From positions 124,001 to 188,000 of the forward strand of contig NZ_QSDR01000002.1 in assembly GCF_003464085.1 (NCBI RefSeq): a stretch of DNA of 64,000 bases. The letters are read 5' to 3'. Origin of the DNA: Clostridium sp. AM58-1XD. GTDB taxonomy: Bacteria > Bacillota > Clostridia > Lachnospirales > Lachnospiraceae. The stretch's first letter is position 1; every line of letters begins with the position of its first letter. Positions 46,994 to 55,373 of this stretch are shown here, piece by piece. Below the pieces are notes generated by a model. It did no database searches. It saw only the letters and a list, made by a program, of their open reading frames with translations, and had not been told where the DNA came from. The position numbers and the translations under genes were made by a program.

Positions 46994-48001
46994 TTACTTA
47001 GTCTTGACCTTTCCGCCCGTGTTGTTGTTCAGCCGGTAATCCAGAATTGTTGCAAGAATAATGATGCCTCCCTTGATCACCTGCGCAGGATAGGACTGGA
47101 TTCCCAGCAGATTCAGGGAAATCGACGTAGTCGATATGACAATCGCGCCGACCGCCACCCCGACTGCCGTTCCGCGGCCGCCCCTGTCTGAGGCCCCTCC
47201 GATAACCGCGGCTGCAAGCACTTCCGTCAGCATGGATGGAGAGACCATTCTGGCCGTAGCACAGCCGCTCTGCACGGACAGCATAATCCCGGCAATTCCC
47301 GCCATCAGAGCGCCGATCAGATAAGCGCTGATTGTAACGGCCGTAACAGGCACTCCGGAGACTCTGGCCGTATTCTTATTCGTTCCGATAAAGTACAGCC
47401 ATCTTCCGAATACCGTTTTCGTCAGGATAAAGTGCAGGAGAAGGACGAGAATCAGAAACACAATCACATACATAGGAACAACACCGCCGATTCTCCGTTT
47501 AAAAAATCCTGTCAGCACCTCCGGAATTCCCCGGACCGATTCATAGTTTGTATACCACTTTGCAAATCCGTCGGCTACATTCATCATGGCAAGTGTAACA
47601 ATCATGGGAGACATCCTGAAAACGGCAACCGACACTCCGCTCACGAGACCGCCCAGCATGCACACGCCCAGTATCAGAAGGCACCCCACAATCCAGTTGC
47701 CGGTCTGAGACATGTATGTCACGCCCACCACCGACCCCATAGCCAGGACGCAGGGAAGCGAGATATCAATTCCTCCCGTAATGAGGACAAAGGCGAGGCC
47801 AAGGGACATCGTACCATATATGGCCGCCTGCGTAATGATATTGAACAAGTTATACGGCGACGAGAAATTTGGAATCAGCGAAATCAACGCCGCATACACA
47901 ACCACGCCGAAAAGCGCGAGGGCAATACGCTGCTTTGCCCTGAAAGACAGCTGTATGCCGCCGCCTTTTTTCTCAATCCTGTCTTTTGATGTACTTTTCA
48001 T
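46994..48001 (-). CDS. ABC sugar transporter permease (RbsC family), first subunit
   Basis: A 335-residue membrane protein with the same family motifs as the second permease (LGLAFVLITGGIDISLPCVLAMG; NTARVSGVPVTAVTISAYLIG; EVLAAAVIGGASDRGGRGTA, each given only as a landmark). It starts 184 bases downstream of the binding-protein gene; repeat copy C fills that gap. The ATPase gene follows after six bases. Confidence 0.92.
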   Translation of the reverse strand: MKSTSKDRIEKKGGGIQLSFRAKQRIALALFGVVVYAALISLIPNFSSPYNLFNIITQAAIYGTMSLGLAFVLITGGIDISLPCVLAMGSVVGVTYMSQTGNWIVGCLLILGVCMLGGLVSGVSVAVFRMSPMIVTLAMMNVADGFAKWYTNYESVRGIPEVLTGFFKRRIGGVVPMYVIVFLILVLLLHFILTKTVFGRWLYFIGTNKNTARVSGVPVTAVTISAYLIGALMAGIAGIMLSVQSGCATARMVSPSMLTEVLAAAVIGGASDRGGRGTAVGVAVGAIVISTTSISLNLLGIQSYPAQVIKGGIIILATILDYRLNNNTGGKVKTK

Positions 48002-48048
48002 TCTGTATTGCCCCTAACCTTTATAAGCTCTAGCCCCTCATATTTACA

Positions 48049-48167
48049 GAGGGTGCTGCAAGAGTCGAATCAGCCGTGTCACCGATACCAGTTTCCGTTC
48101 CAGGCGGTAGCCAAGTCACTCCATCTGGTATCTGCGGCAACGCGATATTCCTTTCTGCGGCACCCTG
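48049..48167. repeat. Palindromic repeat element, copy C (inside the ABC operon)
   Basis: About 120 bp: ends GAGGGTGCTGC and GCGGCACCCTG, inner stem CCGATACCAG/CTGGTATC, loop with CCAGGCGGTAGCCAAG. It lies between the binding-protein gene and the permease gene, where a strong RNA hairpin could protect the upstream message and reduce downstream expression, giving an excess of binding protein. Confidence 0.85.
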
Positions 48168-48185
48168 TTTTTCATAATTGATCCG

Positions 48186-49325
48186 CTATTTCAGATACTT
48201 GCTCAAATCGGAATCCGAGTACTCCAGGCACCACAGATAGTCGATTTTATTGTAATTATCCTGATCCACCGTATCTCCCTGAATCTTGAAGACTTCCCCG
48301 TTCAGTTCTTTTCCCTCGGCATAATCAATTGCACATTCAGCCGCTTTCACAGCGTTCAGCCATACCGGATTCTCCGTGCTGGACTCCTGATACCCTTCTG
48401 CTATAGCGATAAAACCATCTGCAAATACATCCGTTCCTGCTATGTATACATGGCCTTCTTCCCCGCGCTTATGCCACTTTCCAGCCCTCTGAAGAGCTGT
48501 GGAATATCCGGAATACTGAGAATCAGACGGAACGTAAAGGCAGTTTGAATCCGGGTAAGTCTGGAGAGCCGATGTAAGATTTGTCAGGCACGTAGCCGGG
48601 TCCCACTGTCCGCAGGAAACGGTTGTTGCAATTTTCACTCCCCACTCTTCACACGCGTCTTCACAGCCGTTCTGGCGGTTAATTGCATTTACGTCATTTT
48701 CATAGCCCATCACAACGATCATATCTTTCGGTTCAATGCCGTCTTCTTTCATATATTCGAACATTCTGACCGTCGAGGCATAGCCCTGGTCATAGCTGTC
48801 CATGTTGACGGTCGCATCCGGCACCTCGTCTCCTGCAGCGCTGGAATCCGCCTCCCGGCAGAAGAAGATACTGCCCACATCGTTCGCATGGCATTCCTTA
48901 ACAGCTGCAAGGCTCGCTACGTTGTCGATCGCATTCAGGATAATCACTTGGCATCCGGAACCGATCATATCCTGTACATTTGAATATTCCCGGTTCACAT
49001 CTCCGTCAGAAGAAACAGAAACGTATTCCAGTTCATATCCTGCTTTTTCAGCCTGCTCCTCCATAGCCTTCTTCACGTAATCGTTGTACGCATTCATAAT
49101 CGGTTCATTCAATGCGCTGATTACAAATCCCACTTTGATCTTTTTGTCCTCAGCCGGTTTTGCAGATTCATTTACTTCTGTTTTGTCTTCCTCCGCTTCT
49201 GAAGACGTAGTCTGGGCTGCAGCAGGGCTCGCGCTCTCAGCTGGTTTTGCAGCACCGTTGCCGCAGCCGGCCAGGCAGCCGGCCATAAGAGCCAGTGCAA
49301 GGATGTTGTTCATAACTTTTTTCAT
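48186..49325 (-). CDS. ABC sugar-binding lipoprotein (Peripla_BP_4 type)
   Basis: A 379-residue extracytoplasmic binding protein. The lipobox LAGC gives lipid-modified Cys21. After a Ser/Ala/Glu-rich linker, the ribose-binding-protein-like fold starts at KIKVGFVISALNEPIMNAY; GCQVIILNAIDNVASLAAV and ATTVSCGQWDPATC-like segments follow. It is first in the operon with two RbsC-type permeases, an RbsA-type ATPase and polyol-metabolising enzymes. The ligand is probably a polyol or sugar matching the dehydrogenase. Confidence 0.93.
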   Translation of the reverse strand: MKKVMNNILALALMAGCLAGCGNGAAKPAESASPAAAQTTSSEAEEDKTEVNESAKPAEDKKIKVGFVISALNEPIMNAYNDYVKKAMEEQAEKAGYELEYVSVSSDGDVNREYSNVQDMIGSGCQVIILNAIDNVASLAAVKECHANDVGSIFFCREADSSAAGDEVPDATVNMDSYDQGYASTVRMFEYMKEDGIEPKDMIVVMGYENDVNAINRQNGCEDACEEWGVKIATTVSCGQWDPATCLTNLTSALQTYPDSNCLYVPSDSQYSGYSTALQRAGKWHKRGEEGHVYIAGTDVFADGFIAIAEGYQESSTENPVWLNAVKAAECAIDYAEGKELNGEVFKIQGDTVDQDNYNKIDYLWCLEYSDSDLSKYLK

Positions 49326-49614
49326 TTTCTTTCCTCCTTTGAATTTTATATAATTTTTAATAATTTCCTTTTATTTCCATTTTTTCATTTTTTGTTTTCA
49401 TTTCTAAAACTGCTATTTTTCATTTTTCTCTTACATTTCCTTAATGAATGTGCTCCTATTTCGCTCTTTTTATAATTTTTCCTTTGTTCTCATCATCCTC
49501 ACCTCATTTTTCATGCAAACAGCGCACCATTTCATCCTTTACACTAATTTCAACCGTGATTTCGCATAGTTTTCCGTTCGTTTTTTGTATTTTTATGTCA
49601 TATCTTACAATTAC
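49326..49614. other. AT-rich 5' leader of the sugar-binding protein gene
   Basis: Between the predicted promoter and the binding-protein gene lies about 290 bases of very AT-rich sequence without an open frame. A GGAGG ribosome site is close to the gene. I see no strong hairpin. Confidence 0.5.
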
Positions 49615-49681
49615 AATTTATCACGCCCCATACCTCATGTCAAGTATAATTTCATTTTTTATTTTCAATTATGAAATTATA
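49615..49681 (-). promoter_or_regulatory. Promoter and candidate RpiR operator of the ABC-polyol operon
   Basis: TTGACA (49638-49643) and TAAATT (49615-49620) are 17 bases apart on the minus strand. Just upstream is an 11-bp perfect inverted repeat, TATAATTTCAT (49645-49655) and ATGAAATTATA (49671-49681), separated by 15 bases. It lies between the divergent operon and rpiR-type gene. Confidence 0.65.
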
Positions 49682-49765
49682 ATATAAAATTAACATCTTA
49701 TTCATGTATTCTTTCAATTCCGCTTTTACCCTGTTAAATTATTATCGTCTTTTGTATTCAATCAC

Positions 49766-49794
49766 TTGCAAATATTGAGTTTTTAAGATAAAAT
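49766..49794 (+). promoter_or_regulatory. Promoter of the RpiR-type gene
   Basis: TTGCAA (49766-49771) and TAAAAT (49789-49794), 17 bases apart on the plus strand, 32 bases before the start codon. Confidence 0.55.
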
Positions 49795-49826
49795 AAAAGA
49801 AAAAGCAAGAAGGCGGTGGGTTCGTT

Positions 49827-50702
49827 TTGAAAAAGAATTGGACGGATTATTCAAAAAATATTTCTCATTCCTGTTTGATTAAATTTCAGTTTGTTTATGA
49901 TGATTTGAAAAACGCAGAGCGAAAGGCTGCGGATTTTTGTTTATCAATGCCGGAATTTGTTGCAACTGCAACCATCGGTGAGGTCGCCGGCTGCGCCAAC
50001 TGCAGCGAGGCCACTTTCGTCCGCCTGGCGAAACGTCTTGGTTACAGCGGCTACCCGGAGCTGCGGGAATGCCTTTTAAGGGAAGATTCGGAAGAAATCG
50101 CCCAAAGCGTAGGCATACAGAGTTCTGACAACGTAAAGACCATTACGACTGCCGTATTTAACGCCAGTGTCCTTGCCCTGAACGACTCTCTGGATTCCAT
50201 TGATTTTGACTGCCTGGAGCGGGCAGTCAGCAGCATTCTGAAGGCCAGGCACATCCTGTTCGCCGCTGCCGGAGATGCCAATGTGGTAGCCATGTCTGGC
50301 GTAGGCAAATTTACACGCATGGGCCTGCCGGTCAGCTGCAACACCGATTTCGATACGCAGCTGCTCTACCTGTCACAGATGGAAAAGGACGACGTGCTGA
50401 TCTGTATTTCCCACTCCGGCCGCACAAAGACGACATGTGAACTTGCAAAAGCAGCGAACAGCAGAAACATTCTGGTAATTTCACTGACGAATTTTCCTCA
50501 GTCTCCTCTGGCGAAAGCCTCTGACATCGTTCTGCTGACCGCCTCCTTTTCCCACGATATGATGGGCGAGACCATCGCCAAACGAATTCCGGCTCTCTGT
50601 CTGCTGGATGCCGTCTATGTATCAATTCTTTTCCGGCTGGACGAAACGCATATGAATCTGTTGGACTCCGGAAATAAGATTCTGCGAATGAACAAGCTGT
50701 AA
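49827..50702 (+). CDS. RpiR-family regulator (HTH plus SIS domain)
   Basis: A 291-residue regulator. The N-terminal HTH_6 domain (residues about 15-95, with TIGEVAGCANCSEATFVRLAK) is followed by an SIS domain (ARHILFAAAGDANVVAM; DVLICISHSGRTKTTCEL) that binds a phosphosugar. The start codon is TTG with a GGCGGTGG-type ribosome site; the nearby GTG leads to a stop. It is transcribed away from the ABC-polyol operon and most likely controls it in response to a phosphorylated intermediate. Confidence 0.9.
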   Translation: MKKNWTDYSKNISHSCLIKFQFVYDDLKNAERKAADFCLSMPEFVATATIGEVAGCANCSEATFVRLAKRLGYSGYPELRECLLREDSEEIAQSVGIQSSDNVKTITTAVFNASVLALNDSLDSIDFDCLERAVSSILKARHILFAAAGDANVVAMSGVGKFTRMGLPVSCNTDFDTQLLYLSQMEKDDVLICISHSGRTKTTCELAKAANSRNILVISLTNFPQSPLAKASDIVLLTASFSHDMMGETIAKRIPALCLLDAVYVSILFRLDETHMNLLDSGNKILRMNKL

Positions 50703-50711
50703 TACGGCGCA

Positions 50712-50744
50712 GAAAAAGACCCCTGTTTTTCAGAGGTCTTTTTT
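50712..50744 (+). terminator. Terminator after the RpiR-type gene
   Basis: AAAAGACC...CTG pairs with CAG.GGTCTTTTTT around a T-rich loop. The A-run on one side and T-run on the other make it usable from both directions. Confidence 0.75.
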
Positions 50745-50772
50745 CATTCATGCATATTCATCTGTCCGGTTG

Positions 50773-51228
50773 TCACAAAATCAGGCTGTCGCCTACGTTG
50801 GGACGGGCCTTCCTCGTCTTCCTGCTCACTGTATACGTATTAATACTTACAAATACGTCCGGCGCATCCTCATACTGAATCACTACCTGTATGCTGTCGC
50901 TGTCCGAATACGACACCTTGTAAATCAGTTCTTCCGGTTCGTTCTGATAAAGCCCTGCATCCACCAGCGCATTTTCCAGCAAATAGCATACATTTGCCTC
51001 GTTGAGCGCCGGTTTCCCGATCCACGCACCAGTTTCCTGGTCCAGCAGGTACCACTTGTTCTCTCCGTCAGGCTTAATCCATCCGGTCTCATACTGCCCG
51101 GACTCGTCTGTGTAGTACCACGTCCCCTCCGATTCCGTCCATTCTCCTGCAAGAGCTGCAAAAGAACCGGCCGATGACACCGCCAGTGCAATCAGCACCG
51201 TTTTTATGATTCCGCTGTAATTCTTCAT
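50773..51228 (-). CDS. Small secreted protein with one cell-wall-binding (choline-binding-like) repeat
   Basis: A 151-residue protein with a signal peptide (residues 1-28, cleavage after ALA). A tandem aromatic repeat follows (GTWYYTDESGQYETGWIK, NKWYLLDQETGAW), like the repeats of Gram-positive choline-binding or glucan-binding proteins. The C-terminal 80 residues have no recognised motif. It is probably exported and loosely bound to the wall. Its own short transcript faces the RpiR-type gene. Confidence 0.7.
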   Translation of the reverse strand: MKNYSGIIKTVLIALAVSSAGSFAALAGEWTESEGTWYYTDESGQYETGWIKPDGENKWYLLDQETGAWIGKPALNEANVCYLLENALVDAGLYQNEPEELIYKVSYSDSDSIQVVIQYEDAPDVFVSINTYTVSRKTRKARPNVGDSLIL

Positions 51229-51429
51229 ACGATTCTACTTCCTCCTCTCCCTTCTCATCTCCGCCCGGACTTCTCCGGTTCTCTCCTTTCTGGATTATAT
51301 CATTTTTCATCTGTTCTTTCAATCTTATCCTATTTCCTGCTATCAGCCGATTGTGGTTTTGCTAAGAACATGTTAAAATTGAATGCAGCCCGGCCGTATC
51401 CGACGGACCGATGCAAAGGAGGATGTGTC

Positions 51430-54300
51430 ATGAAGTTACCACGTTTATTTTCCAGGCTGATCTGCCTGCTGCTGATTTTGATGCTGTTGCCGACCGTACA
51501 GCCCGCTTACGGGGCGCCGCAGACGGTAAAGATCGGGTTCTTTCCCATGCCTGGTTTCCAGGAATACGATGAATACGGTCATCCATGCGGTTATAATGTG
51601 GACTATCTGGAAAAGATTGCCGCTCTGACCGGATGGGAATACGAATATGTCAGGCTTTCCAGCTGGGATGAAGCCCTGGCTGCACTAGAGGAGGGCCGCA
51701 TCGATCTCGTAGGTTCTGCACAGATGACTGCCGAGCGGTATCAGCGTTTTAAATACAGCAACTATATTGCAGGTTTTACGTTTGCCTCTCTTCTGGCTCC
51801 TAAGGCCAACACGGAAATCGCCTTTGAAGACTTCGATCTGTTCGGACGGCTCCGCATCGGCTGCGTCAAAACCTACGTTCGCCTGGATGATTTTCTGAAA
51901 TATGCTGATGAAAATGATTTTACTCCCCATATCACATACTACGACAGCACGTCCGAGATGCGCGAAGCCATGCGGGCAGGCGAGATCGACTTAATGGTCT
52001 GCAGCGTAATGGAGATGTCGGACAGCGAACAAGTCGTCGCCCGTTTTGCTCATGCTCCTTTTTACTATATTACCTGTCCCGGAAGGGAAGACCTTATCGA
52101 CGAACTTGACTCAGCCATGGCTGCTTTGAAGCTGGACGATCCCAATCTGGAAGACCGCCTGTTCAACAAGTACTATCCCGGCAGCACATACGCTCATTTT
52201 ACCAGAGAAGAGCTGGATTACATACAGTCCGCCCCCACTGTCAGAATCGCCCATCTGACGAACCGGTCCCCGATTTCTTATCTCGACGGGGATTCCAAAA
52301 TTACCGGCGTCTCACCTGATCTCGTGCGATGGATCGAAAAAGACAGCGGCCTTAAGTTTCAGGACGTTCCCATTGCCGTGGGAGGCAGTCCGCTGGATGT
52401 TTTAAACAGCAATCATGCGGATCTGGTTGCCGGCATGCTTTACTCCGAAGCCAACCTCCAGAACAGGGATCTGGCCCTCTCTTCTCCCTATTTTGAAAGC
52501 AGCCTTATCTTTCTTGGAAAAAGAGGAACCCCATTTTCTCCTTCCCTCCGGCTGAGAGTTGCCGTTCCCGCCGGTTTTCAGGCCGCAGAAAAATATGTAT
52601 CACAGGCATATCCGTTATTCGACCTGGTCTCATATGTTGGGACCGAAAATTGTCTCGACGCAGTAAATAGCGGGGATGTGGATCTTACCATCCAGAACCG
52701 CTATGTCGTGGACGAATTGCTTCTCCGGCAGCGTTACGGGGAACTTACCGCCATTCCGGATACCGATGTTCCGGAAAAGCTGTGCTTCGGCGGACAGGCC
52801 GGCATCGATCCTCTGCTGATTTCCATACTGAATAAGTCCATCTCCCATCTGACCCCTGATGTGACAGATCATATTCTCGTCGGTTATACGTCGGGAAAAG
52901 TTTACCATCCGAGTCTGGAAGATTTTATCATGGCATACAAAGCCCCGATTGCCGCTGTGACGCTTTGCTTCCTGCTGCTCCTCCTGTCAGGAGCATATAT
53001 CATCGTTCAGCGCCGCCGGTATTACCGTGACATCCAGCTCAGCGAAAAGCGTCTTCAGAGTATAACCAACAATATTAACGGCGGTGTAGTCACTACTACG
53101 CCGGACAACCGTATGGAAATCCGTTATGCCAACCCCGGTTTCCTGGATCTGATCGGAATTAACGACCCGAAAGATCTGGAGAACAAGAGCTTTCAGGCTC
53201 TGATTTCCTCAGAGGACAGGGAGCGGACATTTCCTGACTGCAGACTGAATTCTTCCCGACAGATTTCTCTGGAACTGAGCATTCAGCATGCGGACGGCCA
53301 TTTTGTTCCCGTCCTTCTGCGCGGAACTCTGTCTCCTGACGAGAAAGGCAATAATCTCCTGTACTGTGTTATTATAGATATCAGCCAGCAGAAGCGCATG
53401 ATCCAGATGCTGGAAGAAGAAGAGAAACGGTCCGCTATGCTCATCGAGCTGTCTGACAGCGTCTTCTTTGACGTTACCATGCCAGGCCATGTGGTCCGCA
53501 CTTCCCCCATGTTCTACCGAAAATTCGGCTGGGACCTGCCCAGCGGCAATTCCTACAGACGCATCCTGGAAGAACATATTCATCCGGAAGACCGCATCGC
53601 GAAAGAATCATGGAATTTTATTCAGAGAAAAGAACGCAACAGCCATCATGACCTCCGCGTGCTTAAAGCAGACGGAACCTATATCTGGTGCCGTTTTACC
53701 CTTGGCTACTTTTATGAAAACAATAAGATTTCCAGGCTGGTCGGTAAAATTGAAGATATCGATACGGATGTAAAGAAAAGGCAGCTTCTGGAAGCCGCTT
53801 CCTCCCGCGATGGACTGACCGGACTTTATAACCGCAAATCCTTCCGCACCCAGGCCGAGCAGTATCTGAGCGCCTCTGCCTGCAGACCCGGCTCCTGCGC
53901 AGCGCTGTTCTTCCTCGATCTCGATAATTTTAAGGCAGTCAATGATACGCTAGGACACAGCGTCGGCGATCAGGCTCTGATCGATACGGCAAAAGCCCTG
54001 CAGAGCGTATTCCGCAGGGATGATATCATAGGCAGATTTGGCGGCGATGAATTTTATGTATTTGCGCCTTCCCTCCCGCAAACTCTTGCCGAGCAGAAGG
54101 CCGTTAAGCTGTGTGAGCTGTCTCGTCGGACTTATACAGGCCCATGCGGCGAAGAGGTTTCTATCTCTGCCAGCATAGGCATCGCCTGTTTCCCATCCGA
54201 CGGAAGAATCCTGGACGATCTGATCGAACATGCCGACCAGGCCGCCTATCTCTCCAAACGGAGCGGAAAAGGCCGCTATACATTTTTCCAGGAAAGCTGA
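51430..54300 (+). CDS. Membrane diguanylate cyclase with two periplasmic-type binding domains, PAS and GGDEF
   Basis: A 956-residue receptor. It starts with a signal peptide (cleaved after AYG) and continues with two solute-binding (SBP_bac_3) domains outside the cell: about 33-255 (KIGFFPMPGFQEYDEYG) and 265-490 (VRIAHLTNRSPISY). A membrane helix spans about 505-525, followed by two PAS-like regions and a GGDEF domain with the intact active motif at residues 871-875 and an RxxD (RRDD) inhibitory site just before it. It should make cyclic di-GMP when the ligand changes. The start at 51430 is chosen for a perfect AAGGAGG; the frame begins 60 bases earlier without a site. Confidence 0.93.
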   Translation: MKLPRLFSRLICLLLILMLLPTVQPAYGAPQTVKIGFFPMPGFQEYDEYGHPCGYNVDYLEKIAALTGWEYEYVRLSSWDEALAALEEGRIDLVGSAQMTAERYQRFKYSNYIAGFTFASLLAPKANTEIAFEDFDLFGRLRIGCVKTYVRLDDFLKYADENDFTPHITYYDSTSEMREAMRAGEIDLMVCSVMEMSDSEQVVARFAHAPFYYITCPGREDLIDELDSAMAALKLDDPNLEDRLFNKYYPGSTYAHFTREELDYIQSAPTVRIAHLTNRSPISYLDGDSKITGVSPDLVRWIEKDSGLKFQDVPIAVGGSPLDVLNSNHADLVAGMLYSEANLQNRDLALSSPYFESSLIFLGKRGTPFSPSLRLRVAVPAGFQAAEKYVSQAYPLFDLVSYVGTENCLDAVNSGDVDLTIQNRYVVDELLLRQRYGELTAIPDTDVPEKLCFGGQAGIDPLLISILNKSISHLTPDVTDHILVGYTSGKVYHPSLEDFIMAYKAPIAAVTLCFLLLLLSGAYIIVQRRRYYRDIQLSEKRLQSITNNINGGVVTTTPDNRMEIRYANPGFLDLIGINDPKDLENKSFQALISSEDRERTFPDCRLNSSRQISLELSIQHADGHFVPVLLRGTLSPDEKGNNLLYCVIIDISQQKRMIQMLEEEEKRSAMLIELSDSVFFDVTMPGHVVRTSPMFYRKFGWDLPSGNSYRRILEEHIHPEDRIAKESWNFIQRKERNSHHDLRVLKADGTYIWCRFTLGYFYENNKISRLVGKIEDIDTDVKKRQLLEAASSRDGLTGLYNRKSFRTQAEQYLSASACRPGSCAALFFLDLDNFKAVNDTLGHSVGDQALIDTAKALQSVFRRDDIIGRFGGDEFYVFAPSLPQTLAEQKAVKLCELSRRTYTGPCGEEVSISASIGIACFPSDGRILDDLIEHADQAAYLSKRSGKGRYTFFQES

Positions 54301-54310
54301 TTATGAAATA

Positions 54311-54434
54311 AAAGAGGATGTTGCAAAAAGGAATAGAGCATTACCGCCGATACCAGATTTCGTTCCAGGCAGTGGCTAAGTCACTACATCTGGTATCGGC
54401 GGCAATGCGAATTCGACTTTTACAACACCCTCTT
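54311..54434. repeat. Palindromic repeat element, copy A (after the diguanylate cyclase)
   Basis: About 120 bp: GAGGATGTTGCAAAA at the left end, TTTTACAACACCCTC at the right, and inner arms CCGCCGATACCAGAT/ATCTGGTATCGGCGG. Relative to copies B, C and D the loop (with CCAGGCAGTGG) is reversed against the arms. It starts 10 bases after the cyclase stop codon and ends in a T-rich stretch, so it may act as its terminator. Confidence 0.88.
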
Positions 54435-54491
54435 CTTTTTACTGTACAAATGAATGAATTCCTGCTGTCTTTTCTGGTTTTTGGCCTCTTT

Positions 54492-54860
54492 TCAGTCTGC
54501 AATCGTATAGCCGTTCGATCCCAGAACCTCCGCCGCCCGTTCAAAATCATCCGTTTTCGTCAAAATATAATCGGTATGAAAGGTTGAAACCACGAAAATT
54601 CCGATTTTATGATCCGCCAGAACAGCGGATATCTTCGCCAGAATTCCAATCAGAGAAAAATCCAGCACGCCTTCGATCCGCATCGCCTTCCATCCGTCTT
54701 CCCTGGCAGTCGTAAGTTGCGGAACCCGTTCCGTTCTGCATACAAGAGACAATTCCTCATCCGTTTTCCCAATAAAATAAAACTCATCGTCCAGGTCTAT
54801 CCCAGTCAGATCAGGGACCTTACAGACCGTAAACTCGTAATCGAGCCGTTTCATTACCAT
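54492..54860 (-). CDS. ACT-domain protein
   Basis: A 122-residue cytoplasmic protein. The C-terminal half (WKAMRIEGVLDFSLIGILAKISAVLADHKIGIFVVSTFHTDYILTK, landmarks DFSLIGILA and IFVVSTF) is an ACT domain of the ACT_7/CASTOR type, which often binds an amino acid. The N-terminal half is a degenerate ACT-like fold. GGAGG lies seven bases before the ATG at 54860. It follows the PNPOx-like gene by 21 bases on the same strand. Its regulated partner is unknown. Confidence 0.8.
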   Translation of the reverse strand: MVMKRLDYEFTVCKVPDLTGIDLDDEFYFIGKTDEELSLVCRTERVPQLTTAREDGWKAMRIEGVLDFSLIGILAKISAVLADHKIGIFVVSTFHTDYILTKTDDFERAAEVLGSNGYTIAD

Positions 54861-54881
54861 GGTTCATCCTCCGTTTATTTG

Positions 54882-55298
54882 TCATACCTCAAAATTCTCC
54901 GACTTAAAGCTGCTGTAAAACCGCCCTGATTCAGCAGTGAATTTAAGCACGCAGTAATCAGGATCCGTCACTCCCAGCGGATAGTACATCGTATCCCCCT
55001 CCTGCCAGATCATCTCCTTGCTGCCGCTGTCCTCCAGCACTTCCATGGTGCCCCTGAGCATAACGCCTCTGTAAAACCTTCTGTCGCAGAAATAGATACT
55101 CGCCTTTGGATTCTCCCTGTACTGCGCCACGCGCATGGAAGAGATATTCGTTGTAAAATAAAAGACTTTTATTCCTTCCCTTTTGCGGGGCGGCAGCATA
55201 GCCTTCATATTTGGATAGCCGTCACCGTCTATGGAACTGATAAAAGCCACATTTTGTTTATCAACCAGATTTCCGATTGTCTTCGCTGCATCTCTCAT
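54882..55298 (-). CDS. Pyridoxamine 5'-phosphate oxidase-family flavin-binding protein
   Basis: A 138-residue split-barrel protein (MRDAAKTIGNLVDKQNVAF; GYPNMKAMLPP; FYFTTNISSMRVAQ; ASIYFCD). Members bind FMN or F420 and act as small redox enzymes or stress proteins. The start at 55298 is chosen because AAGGGAGG lies just upstream; the frame extends six codons further from a GTG. It is 75 bases downstream of the HxlR-type regulator, which probably controls it. Confidence 0.85.
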   Translation of the reverse strand: MRDAAKTIGNLVDKQNVAFISSIDGDGYPNMKAMLPPRKREGIKVFYFTTNISSMRVAQYRENPKASIYFCDRRFYRGVMLRGTMEVLEDSGSKEMIWQEGDTMYYPLGVTDPDYCVLKFTAESGRFYSSFKSENFEV

Positions 55299-55373
55299 GT
55301 AAAAACCTCCCTTCACGGCACATCATACCATGAAAAGAGGTTTTCGTAAATTACACACTTTTTTGTAACTATC

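Noticed and set aside
54318..54587. Plus-strand frame of 89 codons after the diguanylate cyclase
   Set aside because: It is the same repeat read as protein (it resembles the false uppS extension) and has no independent support.
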